Shown here: piece by piece, positions 1 through 12,670 of the stretch
Layout of the letters: every line of letters starts with the position of its first letter
How positions within the stretch are numbered: position 1 is the first letter of the stretch
Source: Psilocybe azurescens
Lineage: Eukaryota; Basidiomycota; Agaricomycetes; Agaricales; Agrocybaceae
Length of the DNA stretch: 64,000 nucleotides
Direction: 5' to 3'
NCBI GenBank assembly: GCA_023853785.1
Contig: JAJIRX010000601.1
Span: forward strand, 124,001-188,000
The notes under the pieces: model-generated
What the model saw: only the letters and a program-made list of their open reading frames with translations
Database searches by the model: none
Told to the model about the DNA's origin: nothing
Translations under genes and position numbers: made by a program

Positions 1-3000
1 TACTACCGAGGAGCCAAAGTCGCAGAGTGAGAGAGAAAGTGCGGGAAAGGCAATGGAGAAGGTAAACGCGTTTGAATCCACCTTCTCAAAGTCGCAATCG
101 TACCTTGTTGATTGCGGTTCACGGCATTGGGAAGGCTGACACATTGAGCAGATTATAAATAAACAGCGAGCCAGGTCGAATCGATGCTCTCACAAAGCTC
201 GACAACGCGCAAGTGCCCAGCGCGACTCGCTAGTACGGCCGATCGGTCCTCACGTCTTTGCACACAAGAGTTCAATTGTATTCATCACTACGTCGGTAGA
301 CCGGGACGCTGGATGCACTTCTAGAAATGGTGCAGATATCCCGATCGGGGTAGTCTGAAGGGTGCGCGGCAGGAAGCACCGAAGATAGTACCGTAAATCT
401 CCTAGAATACGTACCACTCGACTAGATTGGAGCTTAGGTCACTTGGCCATAGCGTGAGAGGTACTTGGTACTATGTCAAAGAATCTAGAAACTGTCATAA
501 TATACAGATGGACATGCGCGGTTTACAACGAGGCGTCTGTAATTATCCTCGCACTGCCGGAAACCTGCAGGGTTTAAGTAAAAATTTGTACTCAGTACCG
601 TTCTCTAACACAGTATTAAGCGGACGAGGAGAGACATATGCGTTGTATGATTCTGAGGTAGAATGGTGGATAGCCGAATCACACTGATCTCTCACCGTGC
701 CGAGTGATAGCGAATCTAATCTGATCTAAATACATAAGATTAATGTCCTCTTCAAAGAGCGTCAGTGCGATCAATACTGAGTTACAAGCGAAACCTGAGT
801 ATAGCGATGCATACCAGTTCCTTCCTTATGATGTTAATCCTATGCAGAATGATGGTTAAATTTTCAGCTGACAGTAGGGACAAGTTGTGAACATCTGATA
901 TATCACATCCAAGTGGGTTATACACCGGCAGAGTGAACGGGGGATCGCAGTATAAATTCTCAATTAGATCAGTCCTTGGAGTACTGAGCTATACGGCTCG
1001 TACGCCATAGTCTCCGAGTACTTGAAACCCATCCGTTGACCATATCTAAATTTAAGATGACGGGGATCCGTCTAAATTTTTAGTGACATTCGAAATCAGA
1101 ATGTGTCACGATGTTTCTGAGGCCTGCAACTACTCTGGGGATTGGTTGAATATGTTGTTTTTTAAAGAAAGACGACAAGGCAGTGTTGTAACGAGGATCT
1201 AGGGGGAGCAGCATATCCCAAAGGACGTATTCCTCGGAAGATAATTGAAAATTTAACACTTCGAGCGAAAAGTAATCAATCATTCTGGAATATTTGACTC
1301 GTTGAGCTGCGGATGTCAATTGAACTACGGGAGCGAGAGCTGTTCAACGACAGACGAAGCCCAACAGTACTGCGTAGGAGCACATGGACCTACATTGTCA
1401 AAACATGATCAAAATAGTCACGAACAGGAGCGCGATCAAAAATGATTTTCCAATCAGCTGATTCTGATTTTGATTTTTGTGTACGCATGGATGTACACAA
1501 CCATTGGCTTCTAAGTTCTGAACAGCTGAATGCTGTGGTGCCGCTCACTGCACTGCACTGCACGGTCGTCTTCGGTATCATTCGCCGATGTCAAGTCTCG
1601 AGCTCGAGAGAGATGGGATGGGATATGGAAGTTCGTTGAAGTGAACCAGGTCATCGATAACAAGTACTATTAATTGTTGCTGTGGGAAGGAATCCACAAG
1701 AGTGCCAATGGGCTCGAGGTTCGAGCTCGAGCGCTTAACTTGTTTTTCACACCACCTGAGGTCCAATTTTACAGACGGTCCTTACCATGCGCCCACGCAC
1801 ACACTGTGCACACAGTCGATCATCTTCTCGGGCATCGGGGGAAAGTCCAAAAGAGGCAAATAAGTACTAGTTACTGAAGGCGATCACAGTCCGGGGCGAT
1901 CGATATTTCCTCACCAATTGAATTGAAACGGAATGTAATGTAGATATGTACAGTTAAGAGAAGGAAGAAAAGGGAAGAAGTCCCGGGATAGGCAATTACG
2001 ATTTGAAATATATGCACTTCGAATGTATTGATCAAATGTATCTCTATGATTGAGCTTGTATTGGATTGGGAAGAACAGGACGAGGAAAGGGCATTGGTCG
2101 CGGAGATGGAAGTGGCTGTATAAGTAAGTATGACGGCCATCATATCATGGATGATGGAATATCTAAGTACAGCGTTAGATTTGATTCTGGAAGAATCTGT
2201 TTATATCAAGAGTCGTATGTATGGGGATATGCGGTCTGGTGATGTGGGCTTGTTTGGGTAGCTGCCTAAGTGGGCCTGGGTCTCGGAGGGGCGACGACGG
2301 TGGAGGCGGGGTGAATCTAAATATAGCCACGTGCCGGCATCGCGCATTGAACTGAAATTGAACTCGAATTCGAATACTGGGGTAGAATAGAATACAAATA
2401 TACTGGAGTCCAAGAACTAGAAGGAGTGCCGATGCAGACGGTACCTGGAGGCCGATGGACTGGACTGTATTGTACTTTATTTACTGTGTTATCGGAGAAG
2501 TTTTGAGAGCGGGAGTCAAGTAATTCTGTGAGTCGGCTGTCACTGTCAATGCGCGCTGCCTAAGGCCTTGCGGGGAGCCGTGGGCCCCGTTAGGGCGAGT
2601 ATTTGGGGTGCGAAACTTCGAAGGTGGTACAGAAGTTAGAAGCGCTGTCTGAGCCACAACATAAATATAAGGTGCTTGGAATCCTGCGATCGGTGGAGTT
2701 TTGGTACTCTACTCTGTCGTAAAGAGGAGGTGACATAGGGAGCTTCGAGTACGCCCGGATATCCCTTGCCAGCAGTGGCTACTTTGAATTATATCATGGT
2801 GAATTTGAGTTTAATTGAAAGCCATTAACGTTAGCGTTACTGGAGGCTTGGAGTCGAACGATCATTCCGGATTTTGGATAGCGTCATGCGCGTTGTGCCA
2901 TGCGGCATGTTGGACAGACTATGAATACTCCAAGAACTTGAGATTACCTTGAGCTAGTTGCGTATGACTGGATATTGTCAGAAGAACAACTAACGCGTGA

Positions 3001-4833
3001 GGTGCATTGAGAATATTTGCCTGTTCGCTCGCTGAGGATAATCGAACCGTGAACCCAACAAGGTGTCGCGATCTGTAACCTTGGATATCAATCGTCGTGA
3101 AAGCTAGTGATTAGCTCTTGTAATCATGATCATAGGAAGTCGACACACCAACAAAGGGACGTCATTGAGTTCAACATGGTCGGAGGTTACACCGGGGCCG
3201 GTATACTACTCGGAGTCATTTTAGCGCCCCTTCCTGACAACTCGGAAAATATCGACGATTCGGAGCGTAGAGCAGGCGATAATGTTGTGATTGGGTGACT
3301 CGCGTTAAGCATTCGTTGTTTGTTGTTCGTCGTCTTATTTGTGCGGGGAGCTCGGGGGTATCCTTGGTGGTGGTGGGATTGAGACGAATAAGAGGGACTG
3401 GAGATGAGGTGAGATGGGAGCGTTTGTTCGTTAGAGGCTGCATATCGGAATTGTGGCACGGTCTTTGGGGACCGGTGAAAAGAGACCTGTAGTGGTGCCA
3501 ACCCTTGGATTGGAAGACGCGAGAAAGTGCGTACGACAACGCCAGATCATATATTTTTCTTTCGTTTTCATTTTCGCGCTCGGGGATCATTATCCACCAT
3601 TGCAAAATAGATAATTTCTCCAATCCTGCAAAAGCACAAATGAAAATCCGCTCACGGGACCTGATTTCGCAATTAATTACGTTGCGATGGCGTGGTATTC
3701 CGACCCTGGTCGGGGCACGTACCTTGGGTTTAGGTATCCCCAGAATGCCTTGATGGGATTGATGCGCCCTTGATTGCCCCGTATCGAGTGAGGACAGATT
3801 GAAAGATGGATTGGATAAAGAACACAGCTAGATGAGACACGAAAAAACGACGATGTCGCGCGGTATGTAACGGTGTTTCTCTTCCTTTCGTGTGTTAGAC
3901 CTGTTCGTTTTTGTTGCCAGATCTTATGGACTCCAGAACGGGAAATGGACAGCGATTCGAACTAGAACCCAGAATGGTAAAAGAGAGACATCCCGTTATT
4001 CTGGAAATGAGGAGTGCTCAATAGACTTTTTTATGGTTGAATTAAACGTGGGGATAAATGGGGTATGTTTCAGCCGTGCACGCAGCCGTGCTTCTGACGA
4101 GAGCAAGGGTTCGTCGCGCATACGGAAGGAAGATGTCAGGCAAACAAGATATAGCGCCCCCAGGAGTGAGGATATGTGCCAGCATGATGCGTCAGTTGTC
4201 GGACGTTATCTGATGTATCTCCTCTAGGAAGACAAGGCCGCGAAGCAGTGCGAGACACAAGGATTTGGACGACAGGTGAGAAGAGGGGGAGAACATACAA
4301 GGCGGACACGAGGCGATTGTAGAATCAGGACCCCAGGAGCAAGTGGAAAGCGGGAGTTGAATCTGTTGGATCCGACGTGGGGGCGGGTTTATTCGTGGCG
4401 TGGTGAAGGATGATTGGGTGGTGATGTGATGGATGGATTGGATAAGGTTTAGCGGGATTTGGCGTCGTTGGCGGCAAGCCAAACACGCGGTGGGCGCGAG
4501 GCTTGTCCACGTTGCTTCCTGCGAATCATCTGACGGTCCGACGGACATGGAGCAGGCCGCGGGAATTGAACGGTTCAAACTTTCAGGTCGGGCTGTTTCT
4601 GGGGTCCCCGGGTTGGAAGCGGCGGTGTGGAGCTCAACCAGGCGGGGGCCAGAGACGCCGGGTTTGGACATAGCCGCCACGGACGGTTCGGTCCGTTCGT
4701 TTTGAAAGTGAACCACCAGGCAACGGAGGCATTTGTTTTATTTTTATTATTTTTTGTTGTTTTTGTGGAGGAGGATATGAAGGACCCCCGTGTTGTATCC
4801 GAAATGCTTTCCCGCCTCTTCCTTTCTCTCTAG
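1..4833. other. Left-edge stretch without a supported gene
   Basis: No open frame here shows a recognisable domain, a run of spliceable exons or a convincing start. The frames on both strands are short, overlap each other and often need non-ATG starts. The right end must hold the 5' exon(s) and promoter of the GATA-like gene, because that gene's first visible exon starts at a clear acceptor (pyrimidine tract then TAG, ending 4833). I could not place the start codon. Everything else is unexplained intergenic sequence. Confidence 0.5.
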
Positions 4834-7800
4834 CTATGGACCTATCGCCTACACGACTCAGTCAGGATTCCCTCTCCCCGTCCTTTCAGCCTTCAACCAC
4901 CAATCCAATGCCGATCTCGCAAGACTTCTCGCTCACTCCTACTCCGAGGTCGATGACCTCCGCAAGGAGCTCGCCATCGTCAGAAAACGCGCTGAAAAAG
5001 CGGACCGTTTAGCAAAGGCTTTTACAGCTCACAGTTCTTCGTCCACCTCATCTCCGCCTCACTCCACCACCACCAACGGCGACCAGCCTCCGCTCACTGC
5101 CCAACACGCGCAGCAGATCAAGCAGATCGTGGATGAGTACGAGCAAAAGCTGGTGCGCGCAGAGGCAGAACGCGATGAAGCGGAGGCACGGAAACGCGAG
5201 GCATTGGAGGGGTGGAAGCAGCTCGATGACATCCTCTCGACTTTGGAACTCCACACCCGGGAGGCTCGATTCATTTCACGCTCGTACGTGCCGGGTGACT
5301 CCCAGGGTGGCGGAAATGGCCACTTTATGCTCCCGCCTACGTCGGTTGCTACCGCGCAACATCAAGGTATGGCACCACCAAATTCGGCGTCACGACAGCA
5401 CTCGCGGCACATGTCCTCGCGGGCTACTGTGGCGTTTCCTTTGGCACTACCGCCCCATCCGAATCCGAATCCGACGCCCACCCAAAGTGCTCGGAGGCCG
5501 CGGACACCCAGCATGGACAGTATGTATAACGCCTCTCAGCCACCTCCCAAGCGATCCCGTGCCGGCTTGGACGATCAACGAGGAAGGCCTCCTCCTACCT
5601 CCTACTCAGAGTCGGTCAGTTCTTCAATTTATTCCCATCATTATCCCTGATCAAAGCTGATCTTTGCTCTCTCTTCATTGCTTCATATTCAAATGTTGCG
5701 TTTGTTATCCGAGTGAGTACTCTCGACAACTGTGATTGATAATTACGAGACTTATTTGATATTTTAGATCTTCAGTACGTTGCATCAGTTCAACAGCAGG
5801 AATACGATCAGATCCGCGTGCGACAACAACAACAAGCAGTTCTTCAGCGCCGCGCAGGCGGAGCATCCGCGCCCGAAGCCCGCATCATTGACCGGAAATA
5901 TGGCCAGCCTCATGGCGCATCGCACAATAGAGCGGCCTCGCCAGGCCACTCCCGCTCAGGGAGCCATTCCAGCAGCGGATCGATGGATGTGGACGAGATG
6001 CTCATCGAAGCAACCACAGGCGACACTGGAAACGGGACCCCGAACGGCGCTGGCCGCGGATACCTCGACTCCCCGCATCACCATCCCCACCAACACCAGC
6101 AATCACACCAGCACCATCTCAACCAACAACTCGTCGCGAGCGAGATGCGCAGGCGTTCGAGCGCGACGCGTCGCCCCGTGCATATCCATCCTCGAATATT
6201 AGTAATAGTAATAATATCGCCGTAACATCCGCGAATCCGTATCCGCCACAACACCCTTCTTCGACGAGCTATCCGGCGAATCAGTCCGCGCCCGTATCGC
6301 TGCGTTCCAGCGGGACTCTGCAGGCCAGCCCGCAAAATCAGTCGCAAGCGAGCCATGTTAATCACGTTTTCGCACCCGTCGTGACCGGTGCGCCTACCAA
6401 GAAGACCAAGTTCCCGAACACGCCTGTAGGATCGATCACCGGACCTGGATTGTCTGGTGCGTATTCTGATCATTTTTCTCTGCTTTTCGTATTCCCCTAT
6501 TTTTTTTCTTTTCTTTCCTTCTTCATTTTCGCTCCTGTCTTCCGAGGGATTTCCGCCTGCGAGTCCGAACTTTATGCACCCGCGCAAACTGAGCTTCCAG
6601 CTTCTCCTCTTGCCTTTAACTTTCCACATTGGCTATAGCCTATTTTTCAAAGGCGTTCCTTCCATGTGAATCCGCTCCACCTAAGAGCCGACTCATTTTT
6701 TTTTCTTACTCATCCCCCTCAAAAAAACCGCGGACCCGCCCCTTTTACCCATATTGGGTTATATTCCTCGCAGATCAGTCAGCTACAGGCCCACGGCGGG
6801 CGCATTTGTGACTCGTTCACATCGCTCACCGTTCAGTTTTTTTATTGGCGATGTTTGTGTCACCCATGGGAATCAAGCATTCCATCTTCTTTTCTTCATG
6901 TTGCTTCTGCTTTCTCGTTCCTTCTTTTGGGTGGCTCGTTCTTTTTAGTTTTATTTCCGTATGTGATGTGGCAACCGACCGACCCGCCCGCCACCTATAC
7001 GTACAATTCCGTTTGCGTTTAGCGCGTAGTATTCTGCCAACGCGGATCGTCCCGTACCATTTTATCTGGGGTCGGTCGAGTCGAGTCGAGTCGGCCCGCC
7101 TTGACTCTACTCTACCCTGGAGCTGGAGCCTGTAATTACAGGTGCGCCTCGAGGCATGCTGTGTTTACTGCGCACACGACATCTCCTTTTTCTTTTCCTT
7201 TTTCATTTTTCGCACCCGGCCCAGATGTCATTTTATGGCTCGCAAAGCGAAATGACGATGCCGCACGCGCGTGGGGGTAGCTCGGGCGTTCGGCGCACTT
7301 CTGCCTACGCGACCTTCTCGGCTGGAATATCTTTAATTCCTGATGTCATGTCATGATGGCTTTTTTTTCTCTTTTTTTGCGTATGTGCCCTGACCTGGGT
7401 TTTGGTGTGCATCGGACCCATCGCAGTCTCAGGGCCCTTGGGTTGGGATAAAGGGGATTATTCAGATGCGCCGGCGTCTCTCTGGGCCTGGGCGATTCGC
7501 GGATTGATTTCTTCTCCTTTCTCTTTTTCACCGAACATATCACTGGATTTTTGGCATTTTTCAGACATTTTTCCATCTGTCTGTCTTATTTTATTATTTA
7601 TTATTATTCGCGGTGGTAGTACAACGGGTATTTCGAAGCTCGAGCATTCCTTCTCTTCTTCGTCACTTGTACTTTTCCTTTTTCAGTTTATTTTGCTGTG
7701 TTCTTCCTCCCTCCCCGCCCCTGCTTTTTATCTCTCTTCCTTTTTCGACTTTACTTCCCGATAAGCAAATGACATGGCTCGCTAACGCGATATTATTGTT

Positions 7801-9469
7801 TCTTTTATTTTTTACAGGTTCCGGCCCATCTCTTGACGCACCATCGGCGCCAGTGCAGCCCCCCGCCGCCGCTACTCCTTACCCACCGACAAACTCGGAC
7901 GGTCAGAGGATCTGCAGACAGTGCGGCATCGTCGGGCGATACAAGGACGGCAAATGCGTGGAGAATGGGGTCCAGGCCCAATGGGCCCCGGGACCGTATG
8001 CGATAGGTAAGTGCTCTTGACTGATTTTCTCGACTTCTGATCTTTTAGCATACTTTTTTGCGTCTTCTTGTTCTTTGTGGGGGTGTGCGCATATGGGAGA
8101 AAGTTGATAGTCGACGCTATTGACAATCTGACCCGTTTGGGCTGGCCGCACACCACCCTTCAGCTAGTCATGCGCTAGTGGCACGGCGGTGTCGTTCCAT
8201 GACACGTAGTATGGGAGTTTATCGTCTAAACCGGTATGCCTGGCGGGTATGCCGCGGCGTGGCGCGGTCCCTAGCCTCGTTTGTCTGACGTCTGGCTCGT
8301 TTGCCTCAGTGTTCCATGTCTCACCGTTATCTTTTCTCTTATCTCTTCCTTAATTTGCGATCCACCGTTTTGGGCTCGTGAGCTGGTTGCTTGCTCCCTT
8401 TGCGAGCTGGGGGACCTGGGATTTGACATCCACGGCCGGTGTTTTGGTGATGGATGATTCGTGACCAGGTCTAACGGATCGTAACCGAGTGTTGTGTTGG
8501 CGTTACCGCCCTGATTGTACCCCGATTCGTCCTATTGATTGTCTCCCGCCTTCTAACTTAATCCATGATTTTCATTGGCCGGTTGATCTGACACCACTTT
8601 TTCTTTTTTAGATGCAGAAAGAAAATGAAACGCGTCGAGCGACGCGGAACACTGGAGCAACAGCAACAGCAACAAGTAGCGGTGCTTCAAGCCCAGCAAC
8701 AACAGCACCAGCCACGCACGAACTCTCACGCCCAGCTACCTTCATCACAAGGCTCGGAACGATCGCTCAATCGCTCAGACACTATTCTAACGCATCAGGC
8801 ATCCCATGGTCCTCAGACCTTCGCCGTCTCTAGGAACGAACGCGATAGAGACGAATCGACACACACCTCTTCTCACTTACGCTCGACTCACGCCTCAAAT
8901 ACCACCGCTTCGTTTTCCAAATCACAGCGTCACGCACCCACGCCGCCTTCCATTGCTTCTCTGCGCGAGCAGCACGATGACGACGACGACGATCACGCCG
9001 ATCAGGAACGCGATCCAGAGCAACTTCCCACCTCGAATATAGGGCGGGGTGGGTCGGCCGCGGCTGCAGCTGCAGCTGTGAACAGTCGTTCCGACTCGCG
9101 AAACGGGCGTATTCGCGCCGGGGCGAAGGCGACGCCCCTCGAACTGAGTCGACATATCCTAGCGGAGTCACCCCTGCCAAGCGATCTGGCTTGCATGGGT
9201 CCATCTCCCCCAGGGGAGCAGATGTGGATGAGATGGACGCGGATGCCGACGCGGATGCTGAGGCCGAGGCCGAGATCTTGGGTGCGGTAGACGCTACTGG
9301 GGAGGACGACGACCTTGATGGTGAGGGCGATGGCGACGGTGAAGGAGACCCAGAGAACGACGGGGACCCGGATGCTGAGCTTCTCGAAGCCGTAGACGCC
9401 GCTGAGGCCAACTCCAACGCCAGCTCTAATGGAGGCGATAGGTCTTGGCTTAAATCGGAGCCTAGCTGA
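4834..9469 (+). CDS. GATA-like zinc-finger transcription regulator (5' exon not found; three frame breaks)
   Basis: Four exons fit together: 4834-5614, 5776-6456, 7818-8006 and 8612-9469, with matching phases at every junction. The first holds a coiled coil (DLARLLAHSYSEVDDLRKEL), then Ser/Pro/Gln-rich sequence. The third and fourth build the zinc finger: ICRQCG..GRYKDGKCVE, then WGPGP.GPGTVCDRC, then the basic tail RKKMKRVERRGTL. The Cys pairs are about 25 residues apart, more than in classical GATA fingers, so this is a GATA-like variant, presumably nuclear and DNA-binding. The C-terminus has a polyglutamine run, a poly-Ala run and an acidic Asp-Ala/Glu-Ala repeat. The frame is lost by one base at a C run (6174-6177), an A run (7964-7965, inside the finger) and a G run (9213-9216); restoring one base at each gives a continuous protein. 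The 5' exon with the ATG is missing. Introns of 1361 and 605 nt are exceptional for this window. Confidence 0.72.
6457..7817 (+). other. 1361-nt intron of the GATA-like gene
   Basis: Donor GTGCGT at 6457 and acceptor TTTTTTACAG ending at 7817 join phase 1 to phase 1 and give GLSG-SGPSLDAP. The interior is rich in pyrimidine tracts. Open frames inside it are T-rich and hydrophobic by composition and are not taken as genes. A cryptic acceptor near 6771-6776 is followed by a short open stretch that could be an alternative exon, but nothing confirms it. Confidence 0.6.
8007..8611 (+). other. 605-nt intron splitting the zinc finger
   Basis: Donor GTAAGT at 8007 follows the codons for GTVCD and the first two bases of Arg. 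The acceptor TTCTTTTTTAG ends at 8611 and resumes at Cys-Arg-Lys-Lys. The intron therefore separates the third and fourth zinc ligands. Nothing else is evident in it. Confidence 0.65.
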
Positions 9470-10130
9470 ATCCTGGCGATTTGAACCTCCCTGGCTCAAA
9501 CTATTGGGTTGTGGAGGCTGCTTTGAAGGGATTCAGCCGTCTTTTCTAGCACGTCGTTTTCTGTGATCAGTCCGTCTGGTGTTCCCCGCCCTTTTCTTTT
9601 TGCTTCCAGGTAATTTGGACACGACGACTCTGGTTCTCGTCGTGATACCACTCTTTCAACCATATCCTCGTCTTCCTCATGCTTCAACGGCTCTGCTGCT
9701 CTTGCGTTGATAATACTTTCTAACTCTTCTCATTCGCACTATTCCACGCCTTTATCATCTCATCAATTACAAGTACAACTCTACCAAGCACCTCACTCCT
9801 ATTCCATGCGATACCCTTGTGGTTCTAATCCCTTCATGCATAATCCTGCGACTTCTCTATTCCTCGGCAATCATCATTTTCTTGTTAATCTTGGCCTAGG
9901 TTTCCTCTCCTAACAACCTTACATCCTACTCACATATCGCACTTGCATTTTAGTCGTATACTACATAGGACTTCTCTACCATTCATCTGTTTTGACGTTC
10001 TCCCCATCCATCACTCCCGTGTTGTATCATGCCCTTTGTCATGCCTCATGATTATTTTACATAGTTTCCGCTTGTCTCTTGCTATCGCTTGTGCTATCTC
10101 CCGTAATTATAAATGCATTCTATCTTTCTG
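9470..10130. other. Stretch downstream of the GATA-like gene, no gene seen
   Basis: This is T/C-rich sequence after the stop codon, likely 3' UTR then intergenic DNA. The short frames in it have no recognisable features. Confidence 0.4.
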
Positions 10131-10856
10131 ACCAGTGGCTGCGGATAAGCACATTCACGAGAACCAATTCGGTAAGTCTCCAGATCGACAACCTCAATGC
10201 ACGAAAGTGGTCATTTGACATTGATTTCTAGCATCCATGGATATCGCATTTCTTAAGCGATGTCCTTGCCGGCGCGCGTTGTTTGTGTGTACACATAGCA
10301 ATCTTCTGGTTATCGGTCAGGGTTCGAAACTCGAGGCGTCTTCTTTTAATCACGCTTTACATGGTACAATTTCTCCCGAGGTCCCGCACTGCTCGGATAG
10401 ATTCAGAAATCCCGCACGAGCGCACGCCGTTCTATTGGCATGCACAATAGTATCCATAGACCTTGTCATAGACTTAGCTCGTAGAAGCAAGGAGATTGGT
10501 ACAAGTCAACAAGGAAGTGGACAAGCACAGCATGAGGTTGACGCAAGGCATGACAAAATTAGATCGTCAAAATAACGTTTCTTCCGTCGGTCAGGCTATG
10601 ATCATATGAGCCTTTGGGATATGAAAGGATGAGAAACACGCGTACTTGGTTTTTACTGTGTGCAGGCAATCGGGAGGTGCGCAATTGATCCGAGCCTCGA
10701 GGTCGGAAGACATGAACCTCGCAGAAAGCAACAGACGAACGTCGAACCATGCCGGCGACAGTGTCCGAGGGATACGACTACGCAGAGTTGATCCTCGCGC
10801 GGGCAGCACAGCAAGATCGTCATCGATAACGTTCAATTCAAGTTCGAAAAATACCT
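10131..10856 (+). CDS. Possible small multi-exon gene, unidentified
   Basis: Several short stretches read like exons but I could not join them into one protein. One near 10136-10171 encodes VAADKHIHENQF and ends at a good GTAAGT donor. One after an acceptor near 10470 encodes a charged helical segment (LVEARRLVQVNKEVDKHSMR and onward). One near 10745-10829 reads TVSEGYDYAELILARAAQQ and ends in a stop shortly after. Codon use is like the neighbouring genes, but there is no domain I recognise and the start is unknown. It could be a real gene with unresolved introns, a decayed gene or chance. Confidence 0.25.
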
Positions 10857-12670
10857 AGCGTAATAAGTGGATAACATTCAAGGAGAAACATGCCGCAGCG
10901 GGAGCGAGTAGGAGTCATCTGGCTCGGAGCACTAGAAGGAGACAGATTCCAAATTGGCTTGATGACGGACTGCAAGTCGCATTTGAGGAGATCGGGGCGA
11001 CGGGCGTGGGTATAAATATTTTCGACTTTGCCCAGTTCGTTCACTTGACATTTAATGGGCCCCACGACATGGGGGCCTTTCGAGGTCCTACAAAATTTGA
11101 GCTAGTACATTTTTAAAGGCATACCTCGTCTACTTACCACACAGAGGCTCGATAGTTTTGCCTGTGAAATGTGCGGACTCCTTATTATGGCGGAAGCTTA
11201 TGGAACTCGGTACGTTCAGATCCAGATATTTCTCATTATCATTCATACCTAGACGATAGTACTGTATGTACGTCTGAATTACAGATTGACTACAGAGATC
11301 GGCCGAGACAGTTTCTTGGGCAGAGAGTAAGGGAGGTGGATCGGTTTGATTACAATTACAGAAATGAACATCGGTATATTATTGAGTTCCCCACAGCGTG
11401 TTCACTTCAGCAAGCAGAGCCGCGACGACCTTCAGATATCAGGCGCAACGCGTCTGAAAACGTTGCGTGGTAGGCATGCAGCGGTGGATCGTCGCCGCTC
11501 ACCGTCGGAAGCCTGACAACGCTCTGGCGTTTCGACACATGTCAGAAACGTACAGTAATAACTGTGACTCGTATTATAAAATATGGATAGATCTGCTAGC
11601 AGGTGGGCTTCAAGAAGATGAATAAACTTGGCTAACCCCCCCACCCCGAGAAATCTCATCCCTTTGCCTCAAAATTAAACTTTTATGAGGGTTGGATACG
11701 TCAAGTCAATAATCGTAATCGCAATCCACAACATCTAAGATTTGCTTCTTATGGACAAAGGCAGGAAAGTGGATATTGTTGCAAGTCGGTCATGAATTCG
11801 AGTCAAATAAGGCATTAACTGATTGGGTGGAATAAGTTGTTCGTTCTAGCTTTACTTGGGAGTTGAGTGCGAAACGGTTAAAGCGAGCCATCCAAAGGCG
11901 TGATGCGTACTGCTATTTTCTGTTCAATGCTCTCTAAGACAACAAAATAGAAGAAGAGCTACCAAAATGACATATCATGAATGAAAAGACTGAGGAAGGC
12001 TTGGTAATGGAGAAAGGAAAACCCAAGGGCGGCAAGCTCGAAAAATAGATTGCTCGGTTATATCCGCTGAGGCACGGTCCCAGAATCCATCAGCGCTTCT
12101 GCTTCTCACCCCATCATTTCTCTCACAATCTGATCTATGGCAACGAGAGGCTGATATAGCTTTTCGTTAACTCGCCATAATGCAGGCATACTAATGACCA
12201 TTGAAAACAACACCGGTGCAGGTGAATTTCGTCGTATAAGCTTCTACTATCTTCATGACGCAAATGTGGATGCCCTTTTCAACACTGCCATCGCACGCGG
12301 TAGCATTTAGCACAAGTGGGACAATCACCAGTAAAATGTAACTGTCAAAAAGGGTGCTCAAGTCAATGTCATGTGTCACTAGAAACCCTTTGCCGTGGGC
12401 AAGCAAATTGCAAGTAGACCGCTATTTAGAAGTGCGGGTGAGGTGGGTATTGTACTTCGGTGGGCTTTGATTTTCTTCTCTCCATCGCTAAGGTCTTGAA
12501 GACCGACTCTTTTGTCGTCATTTCTTCGCTCCGGATAGCACATTCCTTTTTGTTCTTCTGACTCATAATTCAATAATGGTCGGCCTTATTCAATCAGGAC
12601 ATTTTTTTCGCGTCGAATCAAGATCTCGGAGCAATCGAGATATCAACTTTCCTCAGCCTGGTACTGCTAG
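10857..12670. other. Stretch with no supported gene
   Basis: Short frames only. A segment around 11147-11212 reads like an exon ending at a GTACGT donor (SFACEMCGLLIMAEA), but no partner exons were found. The right end should contain the missing 5' exon of the DUF6534 gene, if that gene is complete. Confidence 0.35.

Noticed and set aside
2845..2945. tRNA-like signal on the minus strand (GTTCGACTCC plus TGGCACAACG)
   Set aside because: The T-stem and acceptor stem do not pair, so it cannot fold as a functional tRNA. At most an old pseudogene.
3216..3623. 135-codon frame on the minus strand
   Set aside because: No domain, overlapped by equally long frames on other strands, and no splice or start context.
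6771..6830. Possible extra exon inside the long GATA-gene intron
   Set aside because: The direct join of 6456 to 7818 is phase-perfect; the candidate lacks a good donor.
8830..9417. Long minus-strand frames opposite the GATA-like C-terminus
   Set aside because: Shadows of the repetitive acidic and Ser-rich coding strand.
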